A stretch of 64,000 nucleotides of DNA from Amphibalanus amphitrite (lineage: Eukaryota; Arthropoda; Thecostraca; Balanomorpha; Balanidae), in NCBI RefSeq assembly GCF_019059575.1, contig NW_024883487.1, positions 19,610-83,609 of the forward strand. The letters run 5' to 3'. Positions 30,268 through 39,778 of the stretch are shown piece after piece. A model generated the notes under the pieces. The model did no database searches and was not told the DNA's origin. It saw nothing but the letters and a program-made list of their open reading frames with translations. Numbering within the stretch: the stretch's first letter is position 1; each line of letters starts with the position of its first letter. Both the position numbers and the translations under genes were made by a program.

Positions 30268-30717
30268 GAAGCGGCGGCGGGCCGACCGGTGGAGCGGCGG
30301 CGGGCCGACCGGTGGAGCGGCGGCGGGCCGACCGGTGGAGCGGCGGCGGGCCGACCGGTGGAGCGGCGGCGGGCCGACCGGTGGAGCGGCGGCGGGCCGA
30401 CCGGTGGAGCGGCGGCGGGCCGACCGGTGGAGCGGCGGCGGGCCGACCGGTGGAGCGGCGGCGGGCCGACCGGTGGAGCGGCGGCGGGCCGACCGGTGGA
30501 GCGGCGGCGGGCCGACCGGTGGAGCGGCGGCGGGCCGACCGGTGGAGCGGCGGCGGGCCGACCGGTGGAGCGGCGGCGGGCCGACCGGTGGAGCGGCGGC
30601 GGGCCGACCGGGGAGCGGCGGCGGGCCGACCGGTGGAGCGGCGGCGGGCCGACCGGTGGAGCGGCGGCGGGCCGACCGGTGGAGCGGCGGCGGGCCGACC
30701 GGTGGAGCGGCGGCGGG
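30268..30717 (+). repeat. 23-bp VNTR in the LTR element 2 leader
   Basis: About 19 near-identical copies of a 23-bp unit (gagcggcggcgggccgaccg plus gtg). One copy near 30606 lacks a T. The same motif continues after element B at 36146-36170, which places the VNTR in the LTR element, ending about 30 bp before the gag ATG. The period is not a multiple of three and has no stops, so long ORFs across it in either strand are artefacts. Confidence 0.9.
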
Positions 30718-30718
30718 G

Positions 30719-33700
30719 TCGACATGGAGGCCCCCTGCCCGTGGGGTCGATGCCCCCCTCGACGGAGGGGGCGAAGTGCCTCCAAAACGCGGACTCTCTT
30801 CAGCTGCCGCCACCACGACAGAACACCAAACAGCAGTCGGACCGGAACCAGGGTTTTCGGCCGGGGGGCGAGGTAGACCGGCGTACCTCGCCCTCATACG
30901 ACTCCGAGCCGGTGACATCGAGTCGAACCCTGGCCCCACTGGCCGGGGGGAAGCCGATGCCTCAGCGCGCGCGGCACGCCGGGGGAGCCGGCGCCGACAG
31001 ACAGCTCAGCGCGACCTGCCGGAGACCGGGCGGGAAGGTGGGCCGGGGGAACTCAGGATCATGCAGTTGAACTGCAACGGAATCTACCCCCGGCTCACCG
31101 AGCTCAGAGCAAGGCTAGCCTCAGAGCGCCCGCACCTGGTCCTCCTGCAGGAAACCAAGCTCAGCGCGAGCCAAGAGACGCCGGCCTTCCCCGGCTACAA
31201 CATCGCCGCGCGCGAAGACTGGACGCCGGCTCAGGACCCTCCCCCTGAGGCGGAAGCACCCCCGACGCCGGTATTATCGCCGTGCCCACCACCACCACAG
31301 GCACCGGCGGAGACGCTCGAGGGAGCAGAGGCCAGCACCAGAACTGCTGGCCTGGGGGCGGGCCCCCCCGTCCACACGGGCCGACCCGAGAGGCCCTGCG
31401 AGACGGGGGAAACCCAGGAGAAGACGAGCCTGCCCCCCAGAGCTGCGCTCCCCCGAGCATGCCGGACATCACTGCTGGACCGCACGCAGTGGTGCCGGGG
31501 GTGCAGGAGCCACAGGGGGTGCGACCTTCGCCGGACATGGACCACCGGACCATCGGCGACAGCCGTCGCCGCCCCCGATGTGACTGCGGCGGCGGGAGGG
31601 GCGCCAGGGGCCCCGACCTCCAGCCCGGTCATCGGAGGGCGGCGGCGGCAGGAAGACACGGGCTCCATGGGAGGCAACGATGAGGGCGGCACACCAAGAG
31701 GCGAGACCTGCCGGGCGCGTCTTGGTCCCCAGCAAAAGGACCTGTGGTGCCGGGGATGCCTACAGAAAAAGCGGTGCGGGGCGAGAGTGCCCCCCGCTCC
31801 CCCGGCCACTACTACCACGGGTCCAAGGGGACCACCGCCTCCACGAGGATCACCGCCTCCACGAGGACCACCACCTCCACGAGGATCACAGACAGCCGCC
31901 CCAACGAATGCCACCCTTGGAGCCCCAACCGGCATCTTCGGTCTGGTTGTGCGCCAACGGGACGCACCGGAGCCGGGGCGACCAGGGCCCCCGGCACCGA
32001 GACCTGCCAGCAGCAGGCCGGAGCGACCCGACGGCGCTTCGCCCGCCGCACAGCCTGCCGCCGCCGCACTAGCCGCGTGTCGGACTCGCTTTAAGAACGA
32101 CCGCGAGAACTGGTGCTGCGGCTGTCGCAGCAAGAGGCGGTGCGAGGTGAGGGCCGGTGCGAAGCCCCCTCCAGTCGCTGCCCACCCTGAGCAAGTGGCG
32201 TCCTCCGCTGGCACAGCAAGCCCGGAGAGAAGAGACGCCGGGGTGCGAGACGGCGAAACGGAGGCGGGACCCGGAGGGGGTTCGGGGTCGGCACCAACAG
32301 GCGCAGCGACGCGGCAACGTCCTGTAGCCGGACCGCCACCCGCCCCCAAGGGTCAAGGGGGTGTTCTGACACTGGTGAGGGACGATATCCCGTACAGTGT
32401 CAACCCCTCTCCGTACCGCCCCACCCGACCAGACCCCAACACCTACTGTGTCTCGGTGACGGTGCATGCGTCAAAGACCCTTGGCCTGTCGGTCTACAAC
32501 ATCTACGCACCTCCAGCGCGTTGGACAACAGGCCAGGGCACCCAGGAGCAGGGATTCCAGCCGGACGGGATCAGACTGGAGCACCCCGCCGTGGTGTGCG
32601 GTGACTTCAACGCACACAGCCTCAGCTGGGACACCTACCAGCCCGAGACAGCACTCGGAGAGGCCATTGAGGACTGGGCCGTCGACAACGGCATGACCAT
32701 CCTCAATGACGGCGGGTGTACCAGGCAAAACCCCAGCACCGGCGGAGTCTCTGCACCAGACGTCTCACTGGCCTCCAGGGACCTCCTCCGATCAAGAGAC
32801 GTCACCTGGGTGACGCAGCGAGGAATCGGCTCTGACCATCTGCCGATCCTCGTCACACTGTCTTCGTCTGTGCAACGTCCACGACGGGAAGGCCGAGGCC
32901 GGTTCTCCCACCGGAGTGCGGACTGGCCCAAGTTTCGGGAGGAGCTGGATCAGCTGATCAACGCCTGGTCGGCCCAGCCATCCTCCCTGAACGAGGCCGC
33001 CAGCAGGCTAGCAGCCACTATCCTGCGGGCGGCCAGGGCCAGCATCCCCTTCGGAAACGGCCGAGGGCGACGCCCGCCCTTCTGGAACCAAGCCTGCCAG
33101 GACGCAACCGATCGACGGGAAGAGGCACGGGTAGCTGCATCCCGTAGCCGCTCTCGCGCGGACGTCCTGCGCTACCAGGAGGAGCGGGCAGCGGCCGACA
33201 AAGTCGTGGACAACGAGAAGACCGCCTTCTTCCGTCAAAAGGCGGCAGACCTCAAGCCGGACGGAGACATGTGGCACCTGATCCGCACCATGGACGGCCG
33301 GCGTCCTCCAGCTAAGCCGGCCGTAGCCATCTCAAGACCGGGCACGGAGGGACAACCTGCGCAACCGACGAGACCAGCCGTCACTGACAAAGAGAAGGCA
33401 GATCTCTTTTGCCAGGCCTACGCGCAGGTGTCCCGCCTGCCCAAGGACAAGACCTCAGATCATTCCATCAAGATCGAGGCTAGACGAGCCACGAGCCAGA
33501 CGTGCTGCAACGGCGGTCGCGACGCCTTCTGCTCGCCCTTCTCCCGCAGAGAGCTCCTGCTCGGCATCAGGAAACTGCGGAAGGGACGCAGCCCCGGGGT
33601 CGATCAAGTGACCAACGACATGCTCCACCAACTCAGCCCTTCAGCGGAACGCCATCTGCTGGAGGTGCTGAACTGGAGCTGGCGCACCGGGGAGGTTCCC

Positions 33701-36115
33701 GCGTCATGGAGGGCGGCGGAAATAGTCGCTATTCCCAAGAAAGGGAAACCGCCTAACGAGACCGGCAGCTACAGACCGATCAGCTTGCTAAGCTGTATCG
33801 GAAAGCTCGCTGAACGACTCGTGCAGCATCGCCTCCAACACTGGCTCGAGCGCGCCGGAAAGCTGAACCGAAACCAGGCCGGTTTTCGGAGGGGCCACTC
33901 TACACTGGACCAGCTAGCCCGAGTCACCCAGACCATCTTTGACGGTTTCGAGTCCAAGAAACCGCAGCGAGCCATCCTCGTCCTCCTGGACTACGCGCGA
34001 GCGTACGACCGGGTGTGGCGGGATGCGCTGTACGCTAAGATGCGGCGACTGGGTGTGCCGGGTTGCGCCACACGCTGGATCAGGGCCCTACTCAGCGACC
34101 GGCGCGCTAGAGTGAGATGGGGTACGACAGCCTCCCGGTGGCGGGTCTTCCAGGAGGGCCTGCCGCAGGGCAGCGTGCTCGCCCCTCTCCTCTGGCTCAT
34201 CTACTGCAACGACATCGACGACCAACTCCGGGCCGGAGACTCGAGCCCAACGGTCTCCCTCTTCGCGGATGATGTGGCCCTTCTCGCGACGGGCCGCTCT
34301 CTGCAGGAGTGTGCGGACAGGCTCCAACCGGCCCTGGACGAGGTCAGCCGCTGGGTGAAGACTTGGAAGGTCCAACCTAGTCCATCCAAGTGCGTGATGA
34401 CCACCTTCACGCTGGACCCCAAGGAGTGCGGCGGCAAGGTCAAGCCCCAGCTCAGCTTCTGCGACCATCCGCTAGGCTACGAGGAGACGCCCACCTTCCT
34501 CGGCCTGAAGTTGGACTGCCAGCTGACCTTCGCCGCCCACATCGCCGCCCTCAGAGAGAAGATGGCAAAGCGCCGTGCTTGCCTGTCAGCGATTGCCGGA
34601 AGGAGCTACGGAAGCCACCGTAGCACACTCCGCATCGCCTACAAGAGCTACGTGCGCTCCCTCTTCGACTACGGGGCGGCCATCTACTTCACCCATGCGG
34701 CACCGGCTGTCCGCGAGCGCCTGGAGGTAGAGCAGCGGAAATGTGCGCGCCTGATTACCGGCTGCATCAAGCTCACGGATAAGGAGACCCTGGTGGCGGA
34801 GGCAGGCCTCCCTCCGCTATCACTCCGTGCCAAGGAGCTAGCAGCCGGCGAGTACGCGCGCATAGTCCGTCTACCTCCGGGAGACCCCGCTCGCAACCTA
34901 CTGGACAAGACGCCACCACCGAGACTCCGCTACCGGGCCCACGAGGCATGGAGGCGCGCGGTGACGTCTGCCGAAGAGGCGGGTCTGCCACCGCCGCCAC
35001 CGGCAGACGAAGACGCGACCCTCTCATTCAAGCCATGCTTCCGTCGGGTCGGTAGGTGGGTCTGCGACAGGGCGGGCTTGAGCGACCTCCCAGTGGAGCC
35101 CCTGGCACTTTACCAGGGCGCACCACCCTGGCACCACTGTGGAGACGCCGTCCGTTTCGTGCTGGACCTGCCGCAGCCCACAAGGAGGACAGACCTGCCG
35201 GAAAAGAGAAAGGAGGCGGCGTTAGCGGCGCTGGCCCTCGTCCCCGATCCAGACTGTACCATCTGGTCGGACGGATCCGCCAAGGAAGGCACCATCCAAG
35301 GCGGCGGTGGAGCGATCCTGGAGCTTCACCGCGAGGGACGCACAGTAGAGTGCGTGGCACCGGCCGGTCGAGTGTGCAGCAGTATGAGGGCGGAGCTGGT
35401 GGCAATGACGGAGGCCCTGACGTGTCTCCATGAGCTACCGGCCCCCTCTAAAGCACTCATCAAGAGAGTGCTGCTCTGCACAGACTCCCGGTCGGGGCTC
35501 CAGCTACTTAGCCGCGGCCCGGACGACCAACAGTCGGCCATCGGTCAGCGCGTCTGGGGCCTAATAGACGCGCTGACAGCCGCAGGGAAGGATATCACCC
35601 TGCACTGGGTCCCGGGCCACGCCGACCTCGCCGGCAACGAGGCAGCCGACCGCCTCGCCAATCAAGCCGCCGCCGACTGCGCTCAAGAGGAGGCCCCGAT
35701 CGACCTCTCCAGCGCGCGGACAGCCATCCGTCGCTGGACATCGGAGCTGGCCTCCGCAAGGGCGCAGCGGCACCCACATCGAGAACCTACTCCGAGCCAC
35801 GATGAGCTGGACAGGTGGGGCCAGGCCACCCTGTCCCAGCTTCGCACCGGCTACTGCCCACTGGTGCGAGCCACAGCTCATCGCCTCGGCCTGGTCGAAG
35901 ACCCGACCTGCCGAGCCTGCGGCGAGGAGGAGGAGGACGTGGAGCACCTCCTGGCCGGGTGCCCTGCACACGTGGCGGCGAGGGCCGGCTTCTGGGGGCA
36001 CTGTCCGACCCTGGCGGAAGTGCTCTCGGGGCCGGCCCAACACATCATCAGTTATCTGAAGAGAGTGGGGCGGGTGCAGGTCGCCACCGACCCGCCCCCG
36101 CCGGCCGCGCCTTAA
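30719..36115 (+). CDS. 2A / split APE endonuclease / RT / RNase H polyprotein of element B
   Basis: One frame is open through the element. No in-frame ATG lies between the element's start and ATG 31061, so the first codon is uncertain: 5' truncation or a non-AUG start. A 2A-type motif is at 30914-30937. The endonuclease starts at LRIMQLNCNG and LLQETK (31050-31160), is broken by ~375 residues (31222-32350) with three Cys-rich modules and Pro-rich linkers, and resumes at GGVLTLVRDDIPY, then CGDFNAH, APDVSL and GSDHLPI. RT has LLDYARAYDR (near 33985), GLPQGSVLAPLL and FADD (near 34262). RNase H has IWSDGS (near 35261), CTDSRSG and WVPGHADLAGNEAAD (near 35605). A CRACG...H...C knuckle (near 35919) ends the protein. 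The RT and RNase H residues look intact. Confidence 0.9.
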   Translation, partial: STWRPPARGVDAPLDGGGEVPPKRGLSSAAATTTEHQTAVGPEPGFSAGGRGRPAYLALIRLRAGDIESNPGPTGRGEADASARAARRGSRRRQTAQRDLPETGREGGPGELRIMQLNCNGIYPRLTELRARLASERPHLVLLQETKLSASQETPAFPGYNIAAREDWTPAQDPPPEAEAPPTPVLSPCPPPPQAPAETLEGAEASTRTAGLGAGPPVHTGRPERPCETGETQEKTSLPPRAALPRACRTSLLDRTQWCRGCRSHRGCDLRRTWTTGPSATAVAAPDVTAAAGGAPGAPTSSPVIGGRRRQEDTGSMGGNDEGGTPRGETCRARLGPQQKDLWCRGCLQKKRCGARVPPAPPATTTTGPRGPPPPRGSPPPRGPPPPRGSQTAAPTNATLGAPTGIFGLVVRQRDAPEPGRPGPPAPRPASSRPERPDGASPAAQPAAAALAACRTRFKNDRENWCCGCRSKRRCEVRAGAKPPPVAAHPEQVASSAGTASPERRDAGVRDGETEAGPGGGSGSAPTGAATRQRPVAGPPPAPKGQGGVLTLVRDDIPYSVNPSPYRPTRPDPNTYCVSVTVHASKTLGLSVYNIYAPPARWTTGQGTQEQGFQPDGIRLEHPAVVCGDFNAHSLSWDTYQPETALGEAIEDWAVDNGMTILNDGGCTRQNPSTGGVSAPDVSLASRDLLRSRDVTWVTQRGIGSDHLPILVTLSSSVQRPRREGRGRFSHRSADWPKFREELDQLINAWSAQPSSLNEAASRLAATILRAARASIPFGNGRGRRPPFWNQACQDATDRREEARVAASRSRSRADVLRYQEERAAADKVVDNEKTAFFRQKAADLKPDGDMWHLIRTMDGRRPPAKPAVAISRPGTEGQPAQPTRPAVTDKEKADLFCQAYAQVSRLPKDKTSDHSIKIEARRATSQTCCNGGRDAFCSPFSRRELLLGIRKLRKGRSPGVDQVTNDMLHQLSPSAERHLLEVLNWSWRTGEVPASWRAAEIVAIPKKGKPPNETGSYRPISLLSCIGKLAERLVQHRLQHWLERAGKLNRNQAGFRRGHSTLDQLARVTQTIFDGFESKKPQRAILVLLDYARAYDRVWRDALYAKMRRLGVPGCATRWIRALLSDRRARVRWGTTASRWRVFQEGLPQGSVLAPLLWLIYCNDIDDQLRAGDSSPTVSLFADDVALLATGRSLQECADRLQPALDEVSRWVKTWKVQPSPSKCVMTTFTLDPKECGGKVKPQLSFCDHPLGYEETPTFLGLKLDCQLTFAAHIAALREKMAKRRACLSAIAGRSYGSHRSTLRIAYKSYVRSLFDYGAAIYFTHAAPAVRERLEVEQRKCARLITGCIKLTDKETLVAEAGLPPLSLRAKELAAGEYARIVRLPPGDPARNLLDKTPPPRLRYRAHEAWRRAVTSAEEAGLPPPPPADEDATLSFKPCFRRVGRWVCDRAGLSDLPVEPLALYQGAPPWHHCGDAVRFVLDLPQPTRRTDLPEKRKEAALAALALVPDPDCTIWSDGSAKEGTIQGGGGAILELHREGRTVECVAPAGRVCSSMRAELVAMTEALTCLHELPAPSKALIKRVLLCTDSRSGLQLLSRGPDDQQSAIGQRVWGLIDALTAAGKDITLHWVPGHADLAGNEAADRLANQAAADCAQEEAPIDLSSARTAIRRWTSELASARAQRHPHREPTPSHDELDRWGQATLSQLRTGYCPLVRATAHRLGLVEDPTCRACGEEEEDVEHLLAGCPAHVAARAGFWGHCPTLAEVLSGPAQHIISYLKRVGRVQVATDPPPPAAP
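30914..30937 (+). other. 2A-type ribosome-skipping motif DIESNPGP
   Basis: The residues match the D(V/I)ExNPGP consensus, preceded by LALIRLRAG. In known 2A sequences the ribosome skips the Gly-Pro bond, releasing the upstream peptide. 2A motifs are known upstream of the endonuclease in some APE-type non-LTR elements. Here it would separate a short Pro/Gly-rich leader from the endonuclease. Confidence 0.85.
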
Positions 36116-36200
36116 GGCGCGGTCCGCGACCGCGCAGAAGAGAGAGAGCGGCGGCGGGCCGGCCGGAGGAACGACGCGCTGGTGAGAGCACGGCAGCGTG

Positions 36201-39149
36201 ATGGATCCAACGGGCATGCAGCTGGTGTCTGCGGGGCCGTACCGGGCAGGCACGGACTTCGAGAAATGGCTGCGAGCGTTGGAGCGCTACATGGTCGCTA
36301 TGGACATCCAAGGGCCTACCAGACGATGCGCCGTGCTGCTACACCTGGTGGGGCCTGACATAGCCGATGTCAGCGACTCCCTGCCGGAAGAGGAGGCAGA
36401 AGGACCGGAGGAAGACGAGTTCACCCGGCTAAAAAGGAAGTTGGTACGGTACCTGGTGCCAAGGAATAACGTCGTGGCTGAACGAGGGAAATTCCAAGGA
36501 ATGACAATGGAGCCGGAGGAAAGCCTGGAGGACTTCCTGGCCAGGCTACGGACCCAAATCCTGCGCTGCGGCTACGAGCCGGCGCAGGTGAACCGGGAGC
36601 TGCGAGACCGCTGCGTCCTGGGCAGCCGAGGCGAGCTGCAGCGGAAGCTGGTGAGGGAAGCGGCACTGAAGGGCGACGAACTCAACCTGGAGGATGTCCG
36701 GCGGACGGCACGCGCCCACCGGGACGTCATGGACCTGACGACTCGGTTGTCAGGGGCGCCGGTGCCGGCTGCGACGGACGGGGAGGCAGTCCAGGTGGTG
36801 AGACGCCAGCGGCGGGCGGAGACGGCCAGGCCGGCCGAGCGCCCGGGACCGGGCTCGTGCTTCGGCTGCGGAGGCCGGGGACACTGGCGGCGGGACTGTC
36901 CGACGTACAGGGCGGACTCGGCGCCGGAGAGGGCGCGCCCTCCGGCGGCAGGAGCGGTGCAGCAGCGCGGAGTGTCTCGCCCGCCCGGCCCGGCAGACGG
37001 CGGTCGGCGAGACAGCAGACGCGGCGGACCGCTCGAGAAGAGGAGGTGCTTCAAATGTGGCAGAACTGGACACCTGAAGCGGGACTGTCCAGGAATCGGA
37101 CAGGTGGCGTCCGTGGAGGAGGATGTCGTGATGACGGTGGCGCAGCTGACGAGCCAGGACCGGCTGCCACTGGTAACTCTGTCTGTCAACGGCCGGGAGA
37201 CTGAGATGCTGGTTGACACCGGGTCACCAGTGTCGATCGTGGCGGACGGCAGCATCCCGGGACTGAAGCTGAGACCGTCGAAGATGCAGCTACGCTCGTT
37301 CACGGGTCAGCCGGTGCCGGTCCGCGGCGAGGCGACCGTGCAGGCGGAGTATGGCGGCCAGCGGAAGCGGCTGAACGTGGTTGTCAGCAGTCAGCTCCGA
37401 CACCACCCGCTGCTGGGGCGCGACTGGCTGCGTGAAATACGTCTGGACTGGCGGTCGCTGCTGCAGGTCAGCGAGGCCAGCAAAGTGAGCGGCGGGCGGA
37501 CGCTGAGCTCAGTGACGGCGGCGCACGCAGCAGTGTTTGCAGGGGGCCTCGGCACGATGGAGCAGCGCGCGCACCTGACCCTAAAGCCGGGCGCTGTGCC
37601 GCGGCGGCTACCACCGCGACCCGTACCGTGTGCGCTGCTGCCGCAAGTGGAGAACGATGGAGCCGGTGGGCGCCTGGACGCCAGCGGAGTGAGCAGCGGG
37701 CGCCAGGACGCCGGTGATGAGGGCGGGCGCCGGAGCCCGGAGGCAGGCGGGCGCCGGGGCGCCGGCAGGCTCCGGACCGATGAAGTCTGTGGGCGCCGGG
37801 ATGCGGCTGGGCGCGGGCGCCGTGACACCTACGGAGGAGGCGGACGCCGGGTCGCTGGCGAGCGCCGGGACGCTGGCGGAAACAGCGGACGCCGGGACAC
37901 GGCAGTCTGCGGGTACCGGGTCGCTGGCGAGCGCCGGGACGCTGGCGGGAACAGCGGACGCCGGGACACGGCAGTCTGCGGGTACCGGGTCGCTGGCGAG
38001 CGCTGGGACGCTGGGGGGCGCCGGCGCGCTGGTAGGCGGCGGGACGCCAGCGGCGCCGGGAGGTCAGGACGGCGGGACGCCAGCGGCGCCGGGAGGTCAG
38101 GCCGGCGGGACGCCAGCTGCGCCGGAAGGTCAGGCCGGCGGGACACAAGCGGCGCCGGGAGGTCAGGCCGGCGGGACGCCAGCGGCGCCGGGAGGTCAGG
38201 CCGGCGGGACGCCAGCGGCGCCGGGAGGTCAGGCCGGCGGGACGCCAGCGGCGCCGGGAGGTCAGGCCGGCGGGACGCCAGCTGCGCCGGAAGGTCAGGC
38301 CGGCGGGACACAAGCGGCGCCGGGAGGTCAGACAGGCGGAACGCCGGCGGCGCCGGGAGGTCAGGCCGGCGGGACGCCAGCGGCGCGGGGAGATCAGGCC
38401 GGCGGGACGCCATCGGCGCCGGGAGACCAGTCCGGTGGGACTGCGGCGGCGCCGGGAGCCGGGTCCGTCGGGACCGCGGCGGCGCTGGGAGCCGGGTCCG
38501 TTGGGACTGCGGCGGCGCCGGGAGCCGGATCCGTCGGGACGGTGGCGGCGCTGGGAGCCGGGTCCGTCGGGACTGCGGCGGCGCCGGGAGCCGGATCCGT
38601 CGGGACGGTGGCGGCGCTAGGAGCCGGGTCCGTCGGGACTGCGGCGGCGCCGGGAGCGGAGGCTGCAGCGGCTCAGATCGGACTGATCCGACGGAGCAGG
38701 TCCGGAATCAGCGGGAGGCGGCCGCTGGGACGGTCATGCCGGCGGCGCTCGGCGAGGCCGGTGCTGGCGCCAGCGGTGGTGCGAGGACGGCCGTGCGGGT
38801 GTCGCCCGGCGGTGCCGGCGGGGTCTCTAGCGAAGGCGCTAGGACGGCTGTACCGGTGGCGCTCGGCGGGGTCGGTGCCGGCGCCAGCGGAGGCGACGGA
38901 GAAGACAGCCGAGCGGTGACAGTCCTCGGGAGCAGTCAGACAGTCACCGAGTGCAGCGGCGGCACAGCGGACTGGCATCGGAACGACCGTACTCGTACGG
39001 GCGGCGGAGCGGTTGCGAGCAGTGCCGATAGGGCAGGTGAGGTGCGCGGCGACGCAGCGGACCGGTATCGGGCTGGTCGCCCTCGTGCGAGCGGTGGAGA
39101 GACGGTGAGCGAGGCCGAAGGAACAGGTCGCGCGCGGTGGCGCTACTGA
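36201..39149 (+). CDS. Gag-protease of LTR element 2 with minisatellite-coded tail
   Basis: Start at ATG 36201; a GTG three bases earlier is not needed. Residues 1-210 look like a Gypsy Gag (KWLRALERYM, SLEDFLARLRTQI). Two CCHC knuckles follow: CFGCGGRGHWRRDC (~220) and CFKCGRTGHLKRDC (~283). The protease has LVDTGSPVSIV (~339) and LLGRDWL. The frame then reaches AHLTLKPGAVPRR, which resembles the usual lead-in to RT, and turns at about 37640 into Arg/Gly/Ala-rich repeats to the stop. RT, RNase H and integrase are missing. The protein could package RNA and cleave Gag but not reverse-transcribe. Confidence 0.88.
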   Translation: MDPTGMQLVSAGPYRAGTDFEKWLRALERYMVAMDIQGPTRRCAVLLHLVGPDIADVSDSLPEEEAEGPEEDEFTRLKRKLVRYLVPRNNVVAERGKFQGMTMEPEESLEDFLARLRTQILRCGYEPAQVNRELRDRCVLGSRGELQRKLVREAALKGDELNLEDVRRTARAHRDVMDLTTRLSGAPVPAATDGEAVQVVRRQRRAETARPAERPGPGSCFGCGGRGHWRRDCPTYRADSAPERARPPAAGAVQQRGVSRPPGPADGGRRDSRRGGPLEKRRCFKCGRTGHLKRDCPGIGQVASVEEDVVMTVAQLTSQDRLPLVTLSVNGRETEMLVDTGSPVSIVADGSIPGLKLRPSKMQLRSFTGQPVPVRGEATVQAEYGGQRKRLNVVVSSQLRHHPLLGRDWLREIRLDWRSLLQVSEASKVSGGRTLSSVTAAHAAVFAGGLGTMEQRAHLTLKPGAVPRRLPPRPVPCALLPQVENDGAGGRLDASGVSSGRQDAGDEGGRRSPEAGGRRGAGRLRTDEVCGRRDAAGRGRRDTYGGGGRRVAGERRDAGGNSGRRDTAVCGYRVAGERRDAGGNSGRRDTAVCGYRVAGERWDAGGRRRAGRRRDASGAGRSGRRDASGAGRSGRRDASCAGRSGRRDTSGAGRSGRRDASGAGRSGRRDASGAGRSGRRDASGAGRSGRRDASCAGRSGRRDTSGAGRSDRRNAGGAGRSGRRDASGAGRSGRRDAIGAGRPVRWDCGGAGSRVRRDRGGAGSRVRWDCGGAGSRIRRDGGGAGSRVRRDCGGAGSRIRRDGGGARSRVRRDCGGAGSGGCSGSDRTDPTEQVRNQREAAAGTVMPAALGEAGAGASGGARTAVRVSPGGAGGVSSEGARTAVPVALGGVGAGASGGDGEDSRAVTVLGSSQTVTECSGGTADWHRNDRTRTGGGAVASSADRAGEVRGDAADRYRAGRPRASGGETVSEAEGTGRARWRY
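37838..38670 (+). repeat. Coding minisatellite in gag-pro tail (69-bp and 33-bp units)
   Basis: Three blocks: about two copies of a 69-bp unit (to ~38020), then about a dozen copies of a 33-bp unit coding GRRDASGAGRS (38030-38440), then about six copies of a second 33-bp unit coding SRVRRDCGGAG (38440-38670). All periods are multiples of three, so the frame stays open; the other frames and the reverse strand are open as well. Confidence 0.85.
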
Positions 39150-39764
39150 CGGACCGCCGGCAGCGGTGAGCGGTGCTGGTGGGACCGGCGGCGCACGCGG
39201 TAGCAAGCCTAACGCTTCGCCGGGAGTGGTGAGCGGCGCCGGTGGGACAGGACATGGCGCGCGCGGCGGCGATTGTAAAGGACCGCCGGCAGAGGTGCGG
39301 CGGCGGTTGTCCGTGCGTCACTCTCAGCCACCGAGGAGGTGGATAACTGAGATGTGATCGGGTGGGAAAATACGTGATTTTACGGAGATGTGATCGGGCG
39401 GAAGGATCGAGCGGAAGAATATGTGATTCCGTGTGTCAATAGGTGCCATCGATAAGGTGGATAACAGATGTGATTGGCCAGGGAAAGTGTGGGTCAATTT
39501 GTACCGCCGAGAAGGGTGATGACTGATTAGTTATTATCGTTTGGAAGTACAGATTGATAAGCAGTGTAAGGGCAGACGTGCGCGACTCTAAAGTCAGTGA
39601 ATTTGTAGTTATGTTCGTATCGCACGGATGTGAGCGATGTCAGTGATCGCACTAAAATAGGCGGCAGTGTTGACGCTGTAAGTGACCGGACTGGATTTGA
39701 CTAGTTTCTGGTGGCTCGCAGGTTGAGTAAGTTATGTTTGATAGTTCGATGTTCGAACTCAAAT

Positions 39765-39778
39765 CCAGGGGGGCAGGG
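39765..39778 (+). other. LTR element 2 polypurine tract
   Basis: ccaggggggcaggg immediately precedes the 3' LTR, as expected for plus-strand priming. Confidence 0.8.

Larger units (their letters stand above)
30718..36145 (+). mobile_element. Non-LTR retrotransposon B nested in LTR element 2
   Basis: It starts where the VNTR breaks (gtcgacatgg) and ends in a short purine tail (gaagagaga). gagcggcggcggg flanks both sides (30705-30717 and 36146-36158); this fits a 13-bp duplication but is weakened by the repetitive target. Related to element A at the protein level, not the same family. Confidence 0.85.

Noticed and set aside
29722..30939. Long minus-strand ORF of PPLHRSARR-type repeats, and plus-strand ORFs starting at 30236, 30289 and 30312
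   Set aside because: They read the stop-free 23-bp VNTR in different frames. Only the part from about 30719 in the 30236 frame belongs to element B.
37468..38413. Minus-strand ORFs and alternative plus-strand ORFs over the gag-pro minisatellite
   Set aside because: GC-rich 33-bp repeats are open in all frames; only the frame continuous with Gag and protease has homology-like features.
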